From assembly GCF_002288925.2 (NCBI RefSeq), contig NW_022098072.1, positions 22,427,489 through 22,491,488 on the forward strand: 64,000 bases of DNA, given 5' to 3'. A program made the position numbers and the translations under genes. This document shows, in pieces, positions 1 through 10,583 of this stretch (positions within the stretch are counted from its first letter, which is position 1; each line of letters starts with the position of its first letter). The stretch is from Delphinapterus leucas (taxonomy: Eukaryota; Chordata; Mammalia; Artiodactyla; Monodontidae). The notes beneath the pieces are model-generated. The model saw only the letters and a list, made by a program, of their open reading frames with translations. It was not told the DNA's origin and did no database searches.

Positions 1-2085
1 TCTGTCCTAAATTAGGGGGATTTGGTGAGGAGTTTTATAGCAATGGTTCAAGGGTGGGGTTGTTATAAGGATCAGGGTTTGTGCAGGGCCTGCATCCCTT
101 TAATCTGGCCTCGTCTCCTGATGAGCTGTGGTTCTCAAGATTATCAAACTCTGACCTTCTCTCTGGAATGAAGAATGCTTCATCAAGTAGTTAACATCTT
201 CCATTTCTTGGGGGGTTTAGTTCTGCAGAAGAGCTCAAAGATATTGTTACTCTGTCCCTTGAGGGGGAACCAGGATCCTGTCCCAAGGCTGCACTGTTGT
301 TTCTTGACTGCTCCTCCCTTGTCTCTGCATCCCCTCCCTTCCCTGATTAACAACCATTTGAACCTGCCCTTTGGAACTCAGGGAAGGTCTAGAAAGGGGG
401 ACCCAGAAAGGCTTTCATGCCCAGGAGCCCCACAGGGTCCTGCTTGGTTTCAAGTGTATGGCCACTAATGTCTCTGCTCAGTTGTTTTGTTTGTTTTAAG
501 TTCTTATATTTAATTTTTAGCCTGGCTGCCTAGGGGTTGTCCCCTGTGTCTGCATAGTTTAGTGGTCAGCCAATGATTAGGCAGAGATTGTGCTCAAACA
601 CCATAAGTTTATAAGATCCATCCTCTGCTGATGGATGTGTGTGTGGGTTAAGGAATTCATTCAGAGTTCAGTCAGTTTTCAAGGCTGCCTGACTTGTACT
701 TTCTTCCAGGCGCTCTTGACTCTCCCTTGCATAGACATATGCATAGTTTCCTGGTCAGCCAGGGATGCATGGAGAGATTATATAGCTTTTCTATGGCTCT
801 CTCATTTCTAGGATTTCCCCTTTACATTTCTGGCTCATCAGAGGCTCACTTCAACCAGGACTGCAATTTGAGGCTAGGAGAGCTGTGAGTTTTCCTTTTC
901 AATTCCTACTGAGTTTGCTACTTTTACTGACAACACTGCCGGTTGTGGGTTTTCACCTTCCATTCCAAATCAATCCACCCCACCTCTGATAGTGAGGCTG
1001 CTGGTTTTCACAGCCAGTATTGCCCTGGTAAAATCATCAGGCTAAATGTGCTAGGGGCACAGGGGAGAGAGCAGCTCCAGGCAGGAAAGCCACAGACTCA
1101 TCATTCTTTCATAAAATTTTATGCAGCTTTTCATGACAAACTGTTTCTCAATTTGTTATTTCCCTTTGGTTGATTTCCAAAGCCTTGAAATGGTTTCTTA
1201 TAATTTTGCCCAGTTTTATATTTTATTTTTTGGGGTGAGAATTTGCCAACCTCTTCATTCTCCCACAGCCAGAAGTCTTACCCAATATATAGTTTTAAAA
1301 TGCAATCACACTGCACATCCTGTTTTCTACACTGAAAAGTCTAACTATTCTAGATTTTTAGTTTGATTTGTGCATTTGATAATTTGGCTTCTTTTTATTG
1401 ATTTTCTAAATTCCCAAATTGAACTTTTGGGATCATTCCCTCCTTTGACCCAGAATCCCTTTAAAAATTCAAAGAAATCTTAAATGATCATGTAGTCAGG
1501 AGATTCCTAACTTGGGCACCTTAAACCCTAAGGGTGGGAGAAAGTAGTAACAGACAGGGAGGAGCAATCAATACATTATTTTCAATGTTTGAAAAACTCC
1601 CCAGGGAAATTATACAGTTATCAGAGATAAGGCTAAGCTAACCACAATGTCCCATTTCTAAGTTCTGGGCTGAAATTACTTCAACTCAAAATAAGAATTC
1701 TGGTAATCTTATGCTGATCAGAGGTTTTTGTTGGTAGTTATAAATAGCACCGGTTGCACCGGTTAACAAAAGTGGGATGGTAAGCCAATTATTACCTAAT
1801 AAAGCAGTTTATTTTAAACTTGGGTGTGGGTCCAAGGGAACAAAGTAACAATCAAAGGGATCCTTGGAGATAAAATAGGTGGAAACCTATGATGTGGCCC
1901 AGACCCGCCCTCGTACAGATGAGGGAACCTGAAGCCAGTCCAGTAGGCAAGTTGATGGCAGGACCCAAACCTACATCTATGGGCAACTCAACTTACCCTT
2001 TAAGCCTGCAAACATATTACGGCACACAGTACCCAACCACTGTCAATTAAGTCCTATGATTTAAATAATATAAACCATAGACCAG
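1..2085. other. Intergenic stretch, no gene recognised
   Basis: No coding exon, splice pattern or repeat family that I can name with confidence. Short reading frames here lack codon bias or recognisable protein motifs. Two segments (about 550-600 and 735-785) share a loose similarity around a 'GGTCAGCCA' core, which may be the remains of an old LTR or its internal region. A tandem CACCGGTT pair at 1748-1764 is listed separately. Confidence 0.5.
1748..1764. promoter_or_regulatory. Tandem grainyhead-like (AACCGGT) motif pair
   Basis: Two perfect CACCGGTT octamers start 9 bp apart. On the minus strand each reads AACCGGTG, close to the AACCGGTT consensus of grainyhead-like (GRHL) factors. The regular spacing, near one helical turn, is what makes it notable. 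Binding is inference only; a chance 9-bp tandem duplication is the simpler alternative. Confidence 0.25.
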
Positions 2086-2086
2086 T

Positions 2087-2270
2087 GCTGTCTAACAGAA
2101 CTTTCTGCAATCATGGAAATGTTCGTATTGTACTATCCAAAATAGTAGCCACTAGTCACATGTGGCTATTGAGTACTTGAAATATGGCTAGTGAAATTGA
2201 GGAACAGAATTGAATTTCTAAATTTAATTTAATTACAGTGGCTAATGTTTTGGAGAATAAAGATATAGAC
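2087..2270 (+). mobile_element. Nonautonomous hAT-Charlie DNA transposon (MER58/MER3-like)
   Basis: The stretch starts with the terminal motif CAGTGCTGTCTAACAGAA, followed by the characteristic 'agccactagtcacatgtgg' core. Both are typical of short hAT-Charlie elements of the MER3/MER58 group, fossils shared by placental mammals. The 3' terminal repeat is degraded. Family assignment is from memory of the consensus; MER58 versus MER3 is uncertain. Confidence 0.7.
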
Positions 2271-2362
2271 ATATGTGTCATTCGTAAAACTAAATTCCTC
2301 CTCTAAGCTATTCCAAGTATAAAGCAGTTATTTTCAAACTTTAAATCACAGAATCCCTTCTT

Positions 2363-2400
<38 letters not shown>

Positions 2401-2402
2401 TA
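2363..2402. repeat. A-run followed by (TA)n microsatellite
   Basis: About 16 A residues run into about a dozen TA units. This could be the tail of a decayed retroposon; no element body is recognised upstream. Confidence 0.85.
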
Positions 2403-2609
2403 GTTCCCAAACCAATTCAAAATGTAAAGTAGCAGGGCTAACATGGGGGTGGGCCTGGAACCCAACTGCTCCCTCCTCTACTTTCTACCCTTATCAATTC
2501 TCACCTGTCCTGACCCACCTGGGCCCTTGGACACCTCCTCAGAACCCCCAAGACTGCACTGAGCACAGTGTGAAAATCCACAAAAAATGCAGAAAAATAG
2601 AGCAGCAGC

Positions 2610-2960
2610 AGGTATTTCCCTAACAAATATTTACTGGGCAGCAGCTGGCACCAGACACTGGTCTAGAGGTTGTAGGAGGAACCTACACAGGAAATATGAC
2701 CCCTGCCATGAAGAGACCAAAAAGACAACAATGTTTCTCAATAACATCTCAGCCAGGTGCTGACCACACCTTATCTCACTTGGTCATCATATCAGTCCTA
2801 TGAAGTAAGTGTTATGATCCTCATTTCACAGCTTAGGACACAAGGCTCTGAGAGAGAAATTATTCACCCGAGGGCACACACACAACTGGTCAGGAGGATT
2901 TGGGACCCACGTCGGCCTGACCCAAACCTGCGTTATGCCCCTCCAGAGCTCATCATGCAG
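2610..2960. mobile_element. Ancient MIR/L2-like fragments
   Basis: Positions 2620-2720 resemble the 'caaatatttactgg...ccagacactggtctag' L2-type text. Positions 2755-2900 resemble MIR in reverse ('cctcatttcacag', 'agggcacacac'). Divergence is high, as expected for elements older than placental mammals. Boundaries are approximate. The flanks 2403-2609 and 2961-3439 hold nothing I recognise. Confidence 0.5.
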
Positions 2961-3439
2961 GTGGGGAGGTTGTCTGTGCCTGGAGGCTCAAGTGAGCTCT
3001 CTTGGGAACTGGAAATGTGAGAAATAATATTACTCTATGGGGGTTAAACTGTCAATGGATCAAAGAGGAGATATTTACAAAATAGCTCCCAGGCCCAGAA
3101 GCTTCTGTGGAATATATTCAATGTCCAGTAAATAAAGTCAGGTGGGGCTAGGGGTGGGTCAGCCATGAAAGAACAGAAAAGGAGAGGCCAAGATAGATTA
3201 AAAAACAAGACAGACACAGGCATAGTCAGGGACCAGAACTTGGCCGAGGAGTTGAGTATTTCTAACCCAGACACAGGCTCCCAGGGCATCCAACTGTGAG
3301 ATGAATACATCAGTGTGATATTGTGATGTAATAAATATATATTTGGTCTTCATTCTCAGTTCCTGGCACAGAGCTCCTAAAACCCTTGTAGTTTTCTGAG
3401 TGATAGGGGCAATAGTAGAATCTTTTGTTATCATACTTG

Positions 3440-4365
3440 GTCTTAGTCCCTGGTTCCTGAAACAAGAGCTTCTAAGAACCTTGGAATCTCGAGAGCGATG
3501 AGTATCTTTTCATATGCTATGAGGTGACAGATGGCTGGGGGCCCTTAGATAGTTTCAGGTTAGGGGCTGGTCACCAGAAAGACCCAGGCATGACTTCTGC
3601 CCCACTCTCCAACTTCTGGGGTGGGGAAAGAGCCTGGAAATTGAGTTAATCACCAAATGTCAATGATTTAATCAATCGTGCCTACATAATGGAACCTTCA
3701 TAAAAACTGAGCAGGAGGGGCTTCCGTGCTGGCGCAATGGTTGAGAGTCTGCCTGCCGATGCAGGGGACACGGGTTCGTGCCCCGGTCCGGGAAGATCCC
3801 ACATGCCGCAGAGCGGCTGGGCCCGTGAGCCATGGCCGCTGAGCCTGCACGTCCGGAGCCTGTGCTCCGCAGCGGGAGAGGCCACAACAGTGAGAGGCCC
3901 GCGTACCGCAAAAAAAAAAAAAAAAAAAGAAAAAAATACTGAGCAGGGTTTGGAGAGCTTCTGGGTTGGGGAACACACCAAGGTGTTGGGAAGATGAGGT
4001 GCTCAGAGAGGTCATAGAAGCTCCACAGCCACCACTGCTCCTGCCCGCCAACATACCTTGCTCAGTGCTTCTTTTCTGTTTGGCTGTTCCTGTGTTGTAT
4101 CCTTTATAATAAACCAGTAGTAGTAAATAACAGTTCTGTGAGCTGTTCTATCATATTATCAAACCTGAGCCCAGACATTCAGCTGGCTCTGAAGTGGGGA
4201 CAGTCTTGTGGGACTGAGCCCTCAAACTGTGGGGACCTCACTAACTCTAGGTAGTTACTGTCAGAATTGAATTAAATTGTAGAACACCCAGTTTGTGTCT
4301 GCAGAAAATTGAAGAATGGCTTGGTGTCACAAACCTCCCATTTGGTGTCAGAAGTGTTTTGAGTA
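3440..4365 (+). mobile_element. Old LTR-like element split by a CHR SINE
   Basis: Text on either side of the SINE at 3716-3937 reads as one continuous old LTR. Recognisable blocks are 'cctacataatggaaccttc', 'gagagcttctgggttgggg', an AATAAA-like signal near 4110, and 'gacagtcttgtgggactgag' near 4200. The arrangement matches mammalian ERV-L class LTRs, but I cannot name the family. No internal retroviral region or coding sequence is present, so it is a solo LTR. Confidence 0.55.
3716..3937 (+). mobile_element. CHR SINE, young, with A tail
   Basis: A tRNA-derived head begins near 3719 with 'cttccgtgctggcgcaatgg', followed by the tRNA-like B-box 'gggttcgtgccc', the body, and a tail of about 18 A residues with an interruption. 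The 10-bp target-site duplication ACTGAGCAGG lies at 3706-3715 and 3938-3947. The near-consensus body and long A tail indicate a recent insertion, into the older LTR. Polar reading frames through it are SINE sequence, not genes. Confidence 0.95.
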
Positions 4366-4819
4366 GAAATGGATCATAGTTTCCAGCCTCTTGAGCTTGA
4401 AGTCAGGGAATCCTCTGTGTCCAGGCTCACTGTACCCTCTCTCATGGGTCACCTGCAAGAGGAGGAAGTGCCAGAGAGAGGACACTTTCTTTCCTCCTTG
4501 GGGATGCTGTCATTGCAGTTCTTCCGGAAGACCCTGACCGCTGACTCAGGCTACTCAGCCATGGTTCACACGTCCTTCTCCCTCTAGAGCCCTCTCTCCT
4601 TGGCCGTTCCAACCCCAGAGGAGAATGGGAATTGATAAGTAAGGCCTTAGCCTGAGAGGTTTCTATCCTTGGACAGGGAGTTCTCATGGTGAATTTTAAA
4701 GGTAGCTACTTACAATGACATGGTTTCCCTTGAAGTTTTGACCACAGGGAACAAATATCCTGATTGAACATTGAGATGTGAGATTCAGGTTTGGGTAGTT
4801 GCCAGAGCTCATTGACTCT
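4366..4819. other. Intergenic stretch, nothing recognised
   Basis: No gene, RNA or named repeat is supported. Short frames lack protein features. Confidence 0.5.
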
Positions 4820-5030
4820 GAGTGGGCCCAGAAGTTAGCAAAGACTTCAAAGCACCTATTACGAATATGTTCAAAGAATTAAAGGAAACTATGATGATAG
4901 CGATTCAGTACATAGTGAGTCTCAATAAAGCAGTAGAAATCATAAACAAGAACCAAATGGGACATTCACTTATGGCATGGAGTGAGGAGGTCAACACATC
5001 TTCTCTCAGAAATTATAAATCTGGAAAAAA
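4820..5030 (+). mobile_element. Old L1/HAL1 ORF1-region fragment
   Basis: The text 'agcaaagacttcaaagcacc' and 'ttcaaagaattaaaggaaac', followed by 'aaccaaatgg', matches the coiled-coil-coding part of old mammalian L1/HAL1 elements. The translation (VSKDFKAPITNMFKELKET...) is in keeping with that. The frame that continues to 5196 is non-L1 sequence, so it is not a gene. Confidence 0.65.
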
Positions 5031-5369
5031 ATTGTCAAAACATAACATTAACTTTCTAAAACTAAGGAACCCTTTGTTCAAACAGAAGAATACATGGATC
5101 TCACCTGGTAAATGGAACAAATGGAAAACACCTGAGAAAGAAGCAGACAGACCACCCTTGACTGCGCCCCAGGCCCCGACTTGCTGCCTTCTTTGATTGG
5201 TCTGCAGCTCCCCTTTGAGAACCATGGGGTGAACCAGTAAACTGGCATCATGGGGTTAACTCAGGCTCTCAGGGCCTTTAAAGCTGAGGGTAAGATTCCG
5301 GATTATCCAATAATAATCCCATCTTCAGCTGGCCTTGGTTTAGCTCAGCAGATCTCACTAGAACCAATA

Positions 5370-5520
5370 CCTCCCAGAGGGCTTTTGAGAAATTTGTGGG
5401 GATTTTAGGGGTTATCTAATGATTGGGGCTTATTGCTGGCCTGCAGTGGATAAGAGCCAGAGTTGTTGGGCCTGCTAAAATGTGCAGGACTGTGCCCCAC
5501 AATGAAGAATTGTCCTGCAT
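5370..5520 (+). mobile_element. MER20-like DNA transposon fragment
   Basis: Late MER20 blocks are visible: 'gctggcctgcagtgg', 'cctgctaaaatgtgcaggac' and 'cccacaatgaagaattgtcc'. MER20 is a hAT-Charlie element of early placental mammals. The 5' half is diverged and the end is uncertain. Confidence 0.65.
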
Positions 5521-7575
5521 CCCTTGCAACTTTTGAATATCCTTTCAGTCATTCATTAGGTGAAAAACCTGTTTATAATTACTTGAACTTAGAACTAAAC
5601 CTACTTTACATATAAACAAAGTATTTTTGCGTAGTTTTAATACATGCTGAATTGCTAGGATTGAGCCTACCACATACATCAAGGTAGGTTGTGTTTTGGC
5701 TTTTTTTTTTTTTAACTTCAGCAAATTTTGTTCATCCTTTCAGAAAGTCACATCACTAATAGCACCATGATGTGTGGTATTTGAGTTGTAAGACATCTTG
5801 TATCAGTCTGCATTTTCTCCATAATTCATTGTGGCTTCTAATGCAATGCAATCATGTCAGTCATTTACATATTGAAATAGATATTACTTTATCATAAGTT
5901 ACTTTCCTATTCTCTTTTAAACTACAGCTAGGGCATTGTATTGATATATTTTGAAATTATATGTGTAGGTCAGTTACCTTATCTATGAATTTCATAATAG
6001 ATAAATGGCATTACAAAAGTATTTCATATAAAAAGGGGGTGTTGGGTCTGACAGAGTTGAGAACCATCAACTTAGACAAAATTCTTATCACTTCCACCTT
6101 CTCTCTATCACTTTCATTCAACAGAGGGGCCCAGATAAAATATTAACTAGTAAGAGAAACTATGGGGTGAGTACAATTAAATGCCAGAGTAAATGGTTCA
6201 GACTGGGCATCTAGGAAGAATTCTTTGAAAAGGTTGCTTAGTGGAGGCTGCAGGAATTAGGGAGGTTTCACGGAAATGAGACTCAAATAGGACTTTCATG
6301 GGGGAGTAGGGCTTGGAGGACAGGGGAGGGGAACCCCACCCAGAGCTTTGCACACAGGGAGGACTCTACGCAAATGTGTTGAACGCAAAGGGGAGAACAG
6401 TCTTAGCCCTCACGTGGTGCAGCACACACCAGGCAACCACAGAGAGACACGGGGCTCTTGTGCACGTTCTGCTCCCTAAGAGGCTCTGAGGGATTTCATT
6501 GGTTGGTTATGGATTTCGTTGTTGCAGCACTTCCATGATTATCATCATAGCCCATTGCGGTTGCTAAGGAATAAATGTTTAATTTTCTAATTTAGTGACA
6601 CTAAAAATGTTGATATTAGAGTCATTCATTTAAATATAAAGATTTCAAATCCCAGTAATAATGGTAGGAGATACTTAATTTGAAATAAGCTACTGCTTTT
6701 CAACAATTAACATTTCCAAACACATATTTTGAATGTTCTGTACTTGTGCCAATGGTATTAAGGTTCTGACTTAGGTTTAGACCCCCATACCTGGATGATT
6801 TTAACTGCAAGTATTTAAAACAAACAAACAAACAAAGTGACTTTTAAAATAAGGACATTTATAATGTCTCAGAAGAGAATTCCAAAGATAGGACAGTTGC
6901 AGGGCTGGTAAAATCAGTGATCCAATCCGCTCCAGGATCCTGGCTCTTGCCATCTTCTCGGTGATCTTGGGTGTTTCAGCGTGCCTCTGAAGCTGGCTCT
7001 CTCCATGGTCCCACTGGTGGCCACAGTTGCCAACTCATATACAGAAGTCCAGACATAGAAAATGGAATGTTAGTGTCTTCGTTTTTTTTTTTTTTTTTAG
7101 CTTGAAACAAATCCTCCTAGAAAACTCCCCAGAAGGTTTTCCCTCAAATTTTATCAGCCGGAATTGCATGACATGCTCATGCTTGAACCAAAGGGAATGA
7201 GATCAGATGTGTTGGTTTTGGTCTCATCACTGTCCATCCTTTGGAGCTGAGGAGGGACCCAGCCTCTATGGAAGGCTAGAATGAACCAAACAGGCTTCTG
7301 ACAGCAAGGAGAAAGCAGGGGTAGGTTGTGGAGGAGGCCCGTAGTGTGTCACTACTAGGGATTTCCAAATTGTTTTCTATAGAGCATTCTTCGGAGGTGC
7401 AGGAAAAAGGAGTTCTTTGGTCAAATAAGCATGGAAAAGGGTGCACTATATCAGTTCCTGAAAATTCACAATGTCTTCAGCATATGAAAGCCTCTGAGAA
7501 AGCCTGTACTTTGTGTTTTGTTTTTTTTTTCTTTTCTGCTGTTTCCCCAATATTTGGGCAACGAATTAAGTAACC
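5521..7575. other. Intergenic stretch, nothing firm
   Basis: AT-rich sequence with mononucleotide T runs near 5701-5714 and 7082-7099 and an AAAC run near 6821-6835. No coding or RNA gene is supported. Segment 6200-6400 has the feel of an ancient repeat but I cannot assign it. Confidence 0.45.
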
Positions 7576-8022
7576 TGTGTGTATGGTCAGGCTTCTCAAG
7601 ATGGCTGTTCTCTTGCTCTCTGTACATCCCCTGCCTGACCAGTGCCTGTTTCACCTAAACCTTATACACGACTGATCTTCCTTTGTTCTTGTCCCAGGCC
7701 CCAGCTGGTGACTGTTCTTATCAAAGGGGCAGTGAGGGGCGTGCCATTCCACTGGTTCCCCTCGTAACTAATGAGCCCACCTGACATCAATTCGCCTATA
7801 ACTGGTAATCTCCCCTCCCCCCCTCACCAAGCAAAGACTGCCACCATGTCCTGCCCACCGTCAGCTGCACACAGTGGGGTGTCACTCCAGGACTTTGCTT
7901 CAGACATGTAAGATTCCTCTATCCATCAAACCATTGATGTCTCTGCTTCTGACTCTGGCTCTTTCTTCAGTCTTAAAGCTGGACAAGTGCAGGCCTTGCA
8001 GGCCTGTGGCGTGCAGCCCAAC
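7576..8022 (+). mobile_element. Possible solo ERV LTR
   Basis: The block begins TGTGTATGG and ends CCCAACA, which fits the TG...CA ends of a retroviral LTR of about 450 bp. The U3-like and R/U5-like sections contain 'gttctcttgctctctgtaca' and 'catcaaaccattgatgtctc', resembling ERV LTRs of artiodactyls as I remember them. I see no clean target-site duplication and no gag/pol remains next to it. Assignment is tentative. Confidence 0.45.
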
Positions 8023-8554
8023 AACGTGAGTAGGCATCAAGAGCCCCTTTCACAAAGAAGAAACACCTGGCCTCAGGTGGGTAAAGGGCCTTGACCTCAG
8101 CTGGTGATGGGAGGAGCCACGGTGTATCACCCACCACTCCACCATTCTCCCTCCTTTCCCCACTTACCCAAAGTTTTCCCTGTGTACCTTGAATCAGGAG
8201 GCTGCAGGATGGCTGAGAGCCTTTCCTTTGGTGGCTAAAGGTGGGGCACCAGTGACTAAAGCCCTGAAATTGAACTCCAGGCGTGCGCCCACGTTCAGCA
8301 AATCTAGGAGGTAAAAATTTAACTTTGCATTGGCTTTTAATGGCTTCGTTAACCCAGGATTTAACCAGGTCTGCTGCTTTTGTTTTTAAGTCTTTACTTT
8401 GGGTTTTTCCAGTGATTGTTTCCCTTTATGATGGGAGAACGGTAGAAAATAAGGATAACAATCCAGTTTATGAAAGAATCACATCAGCAAGCGAATTTTC
8501 TAGAATCGCGTTTGCAATCACTCCTAGGAATGCATCTGCCAGATGAAAGGCTAG

Positions 8555-9085
8555 CGGGCTGGGGTGGGCGCGGAGCAAAGCCTCGGCAGCATCTAGGTAA
8601 CCCGTTCCATGGCTCTCTAGCGCCCTGCGCCCGGGGTTCCTCCCCTTCTCCCGCTGGTGCAGCACCGAGACGCGCCCCCGGGTAGCTCCGAGAGGCCATG
8701 CCTGCCCCCAGGGGTTATGTAGACCGCCCCCCCGCCACCCCCGCCAAGTGCAGCCTCAGCCGGGGAGGATGGGGTTAGGGGCTCCCGCGCAGTGCCAGGC
8801 GGAGAACCAGGTGCTTAGGGGAGACAGGGAAGGGTGCTGGTGTTCAGGGAGAAGCACCCGAGTGTTTTCCAAGCATCTGGCCATCAGATCGTGCACTCAG
8901 CCAGTGTATAAAATCGTAATGTGGCGCGGCGCTCGTATCCCCTTCTTGGCTGAGGATGTGGCGGCTGTCTAGGCGCTGTTGTTCAATGCAGGCCACTCCT
9001 CCCGCCCGGAGGCCCAGGGCCGGTATCCCAGCCACGGCCCGGCCGGCCTAGCGCAGAAGCTGCTTGCGGAGGGCAGCGCCAGCTG
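8555..9085. promoter_or_regulatory. Orphan CpG island, candidate unannotated promoter or enhancer
   Basis: I count close to 40 CpG dinucleotides in about 530 bp, against very few in the flanking kilobases. The stretch is GC-rich, includes a C-rich run at 8725-8745 and a 'ggcccggccggcc' block near 9036-9048, and matches no repeat I recognise. It lies about 21 kb beyond the CDK19 poly(A) site with no coding gene nearby. CpG islands usually mark promoters active in the germline, so a non-coding RNA start or distal element is plausible. No exon or spliced transcript can be shown from sequence alone. Reading frames through it overlap on both strands, as expected by chance in GC-rich DNA. Confidence 0.6.
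8907..8913 (+). promoter_or_regulatory. TATA-like box inside the CpG island
   Basis: TATAAAA sits within GC-rich sequence, with CpG-dense DNA about 20-35 bp downstream where initiation would fall. It could orient transcription to the plus strand. A lone 7-mer is weak evidence. Confidence 0.25.
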
Positions 9086-10344
9086 TACTTTGTGTTTAAC
9101 CCAGAATTTTTCAGGTGTTTTGTTTGTGAAAATCTACGAAGTAGTGTTCCATGAAACACTGTTTGTGAGACACAGTTGAATACTGGACGTTCATTCGGCT
9201 TTCGTAACTATTTTAAGTTAGGTGTTAGTAAGATTTATGTGCAGGTACATTTAGAAGAAGAATTTTGGACAGTTTTAATTTGGAGCGTTTTGCTACTTTT
9301 TTTAAGAGCATAAAAACGTTGCAGAATTCATTTGTTCCCTTCTCTGAATTAGAAAGGGTATGGCCACCGGGGCAGGCTGGAGACTGACTTGTTTGCTGAA
9401 ACTAGATCTGGTGAAAAGATCTAGATTCTAGGTCCGTTTTCATTCCTTAGCCTTTGGAGCAAACAAAAGTTAATTCTGTTGGCCAGGGTGAGTCCCAGAT
9501 AAGATGTCCAGCCTTTCTATTATTTTGTTTTCCCACAGGACACAGGGACAGGAACAATCCAAAGAGACTATCCAAGTTATCCGGATTAAACCACCCTAAG
9601 GGCAACGTAATGGTTAATAATGTCCAACAATAAGGGTATGTGGCCTCACTTAGGTCACTAACCAATTTTAAAAGTTTCCACTTAGGAAGTTATTCCATGT
9701 GCCCAACCTGAATCTTCCATAGCTCACTAACAGTGAAATTGGACATTCCTTATATTGACAAAGCCCTGGGAGATTCAAAGATGAACAAAATCAGAAACGT
9801 GGTCCTTGCTTTAACAAGTGCACTATTTAGTTGATGTCAAGATACAAGTCCAAATGTTAAAATGATAATAGGATAGCAAAATGATGTAGGGAAATTTTAG
9901 AAGAAAGTCACCAGATAGTATTAAGGCTGCATGACACACACCCTGAATTTCTGCTTTTAAAAACTGATTTTCCTTTGTCCAACCCTCACTAGAAAAAAAG
10001 AACATGTTACAAACAATCATACAAGAACTGTTCACATAATTTAGTTGGCAGGAGCCCCTACTTAACTGGTGGTTCTCTTTTGGATTATCTTCAATGAAAG
10101 TTCCTATGAATTACAAATAAGTAATTATACACACACATATATTACAATCAAAGCTAAGCTCCTTGTTCATGACAAAAGAGCTTTTATATACATAGTGTGA
10201 GTGGAGAAGCAAATATAAATCTATTCCTTATTTATACAGAAAAATGTATGGAACTTTTAAAACCAATGGTACATCAAGATGGTGGGTATTTAAAAAAGAT
10301 TTTTAGATACATGAGTGGAATTGAAATGCTCGTCGTTTAAAAAG
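9086..10344. other. Intergenic stretch, apparently unique
   Basis: AT-rich unique-looking DNA with no recognisable gene, RNA or young repeat, except a short (CA)n/TA patch near 10128-10142. Confidence 0.5.
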
Positions 10345-10354
10345 CTTAAGTTTC

Positions 10355-10573
10355 GGGCTTCCCTGGTGGCGCAGTGGTTGAGAGTCCGCCTGCCGATGCG
10401 GGGGACGCGGGTTCGTGCCCCGGTCCGGGAAGATCCCACATGCCGCGGAGCGGCTGGGCCCGTGAGCCATGGCCGCTGGGCCTGCGCATCCAGAGCCTGT
10501 GCTCCGCAATGGGAGAGGCCACAACAGTGAGAGGCCCGCGTACCGCAAAAAAAAAAAAAAAACAACAACAAAA
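10355..10573 (+). mobile_element. CHR SINE, young, with A tail
   Basis: A complete element begins GGGCTTCCCTGGTGGCGCAG, with A/B boxes of the tRNA-derived head, and ends in an A tail followed by AAC units. A perfect 10-bp duplication CTTAAGTTTC flanks it (10345-10354 and 10574-10583). High CpG retention suggests a recent insertion. The 205-residue frame starting at 10374 is SINE read-through. Confidence 0.96.
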
Positions 10574-10583
10574 CTTAAGTTTC

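Noticed and set aside
4822..5196. 124-residue open frame
   Set aside because: Its first half is old L1/HAL1 coiled-coil sequence and the rest is unrelated DNA, so it is a chance fusion.
10355..10430. tRNA gene-like A and B boxes
   Set aside because: They belong to the tRNA-derived head of CHR SINEs. No cloverleaf with proper acceptor stem is formed, and the same sequence is repeated across the window.
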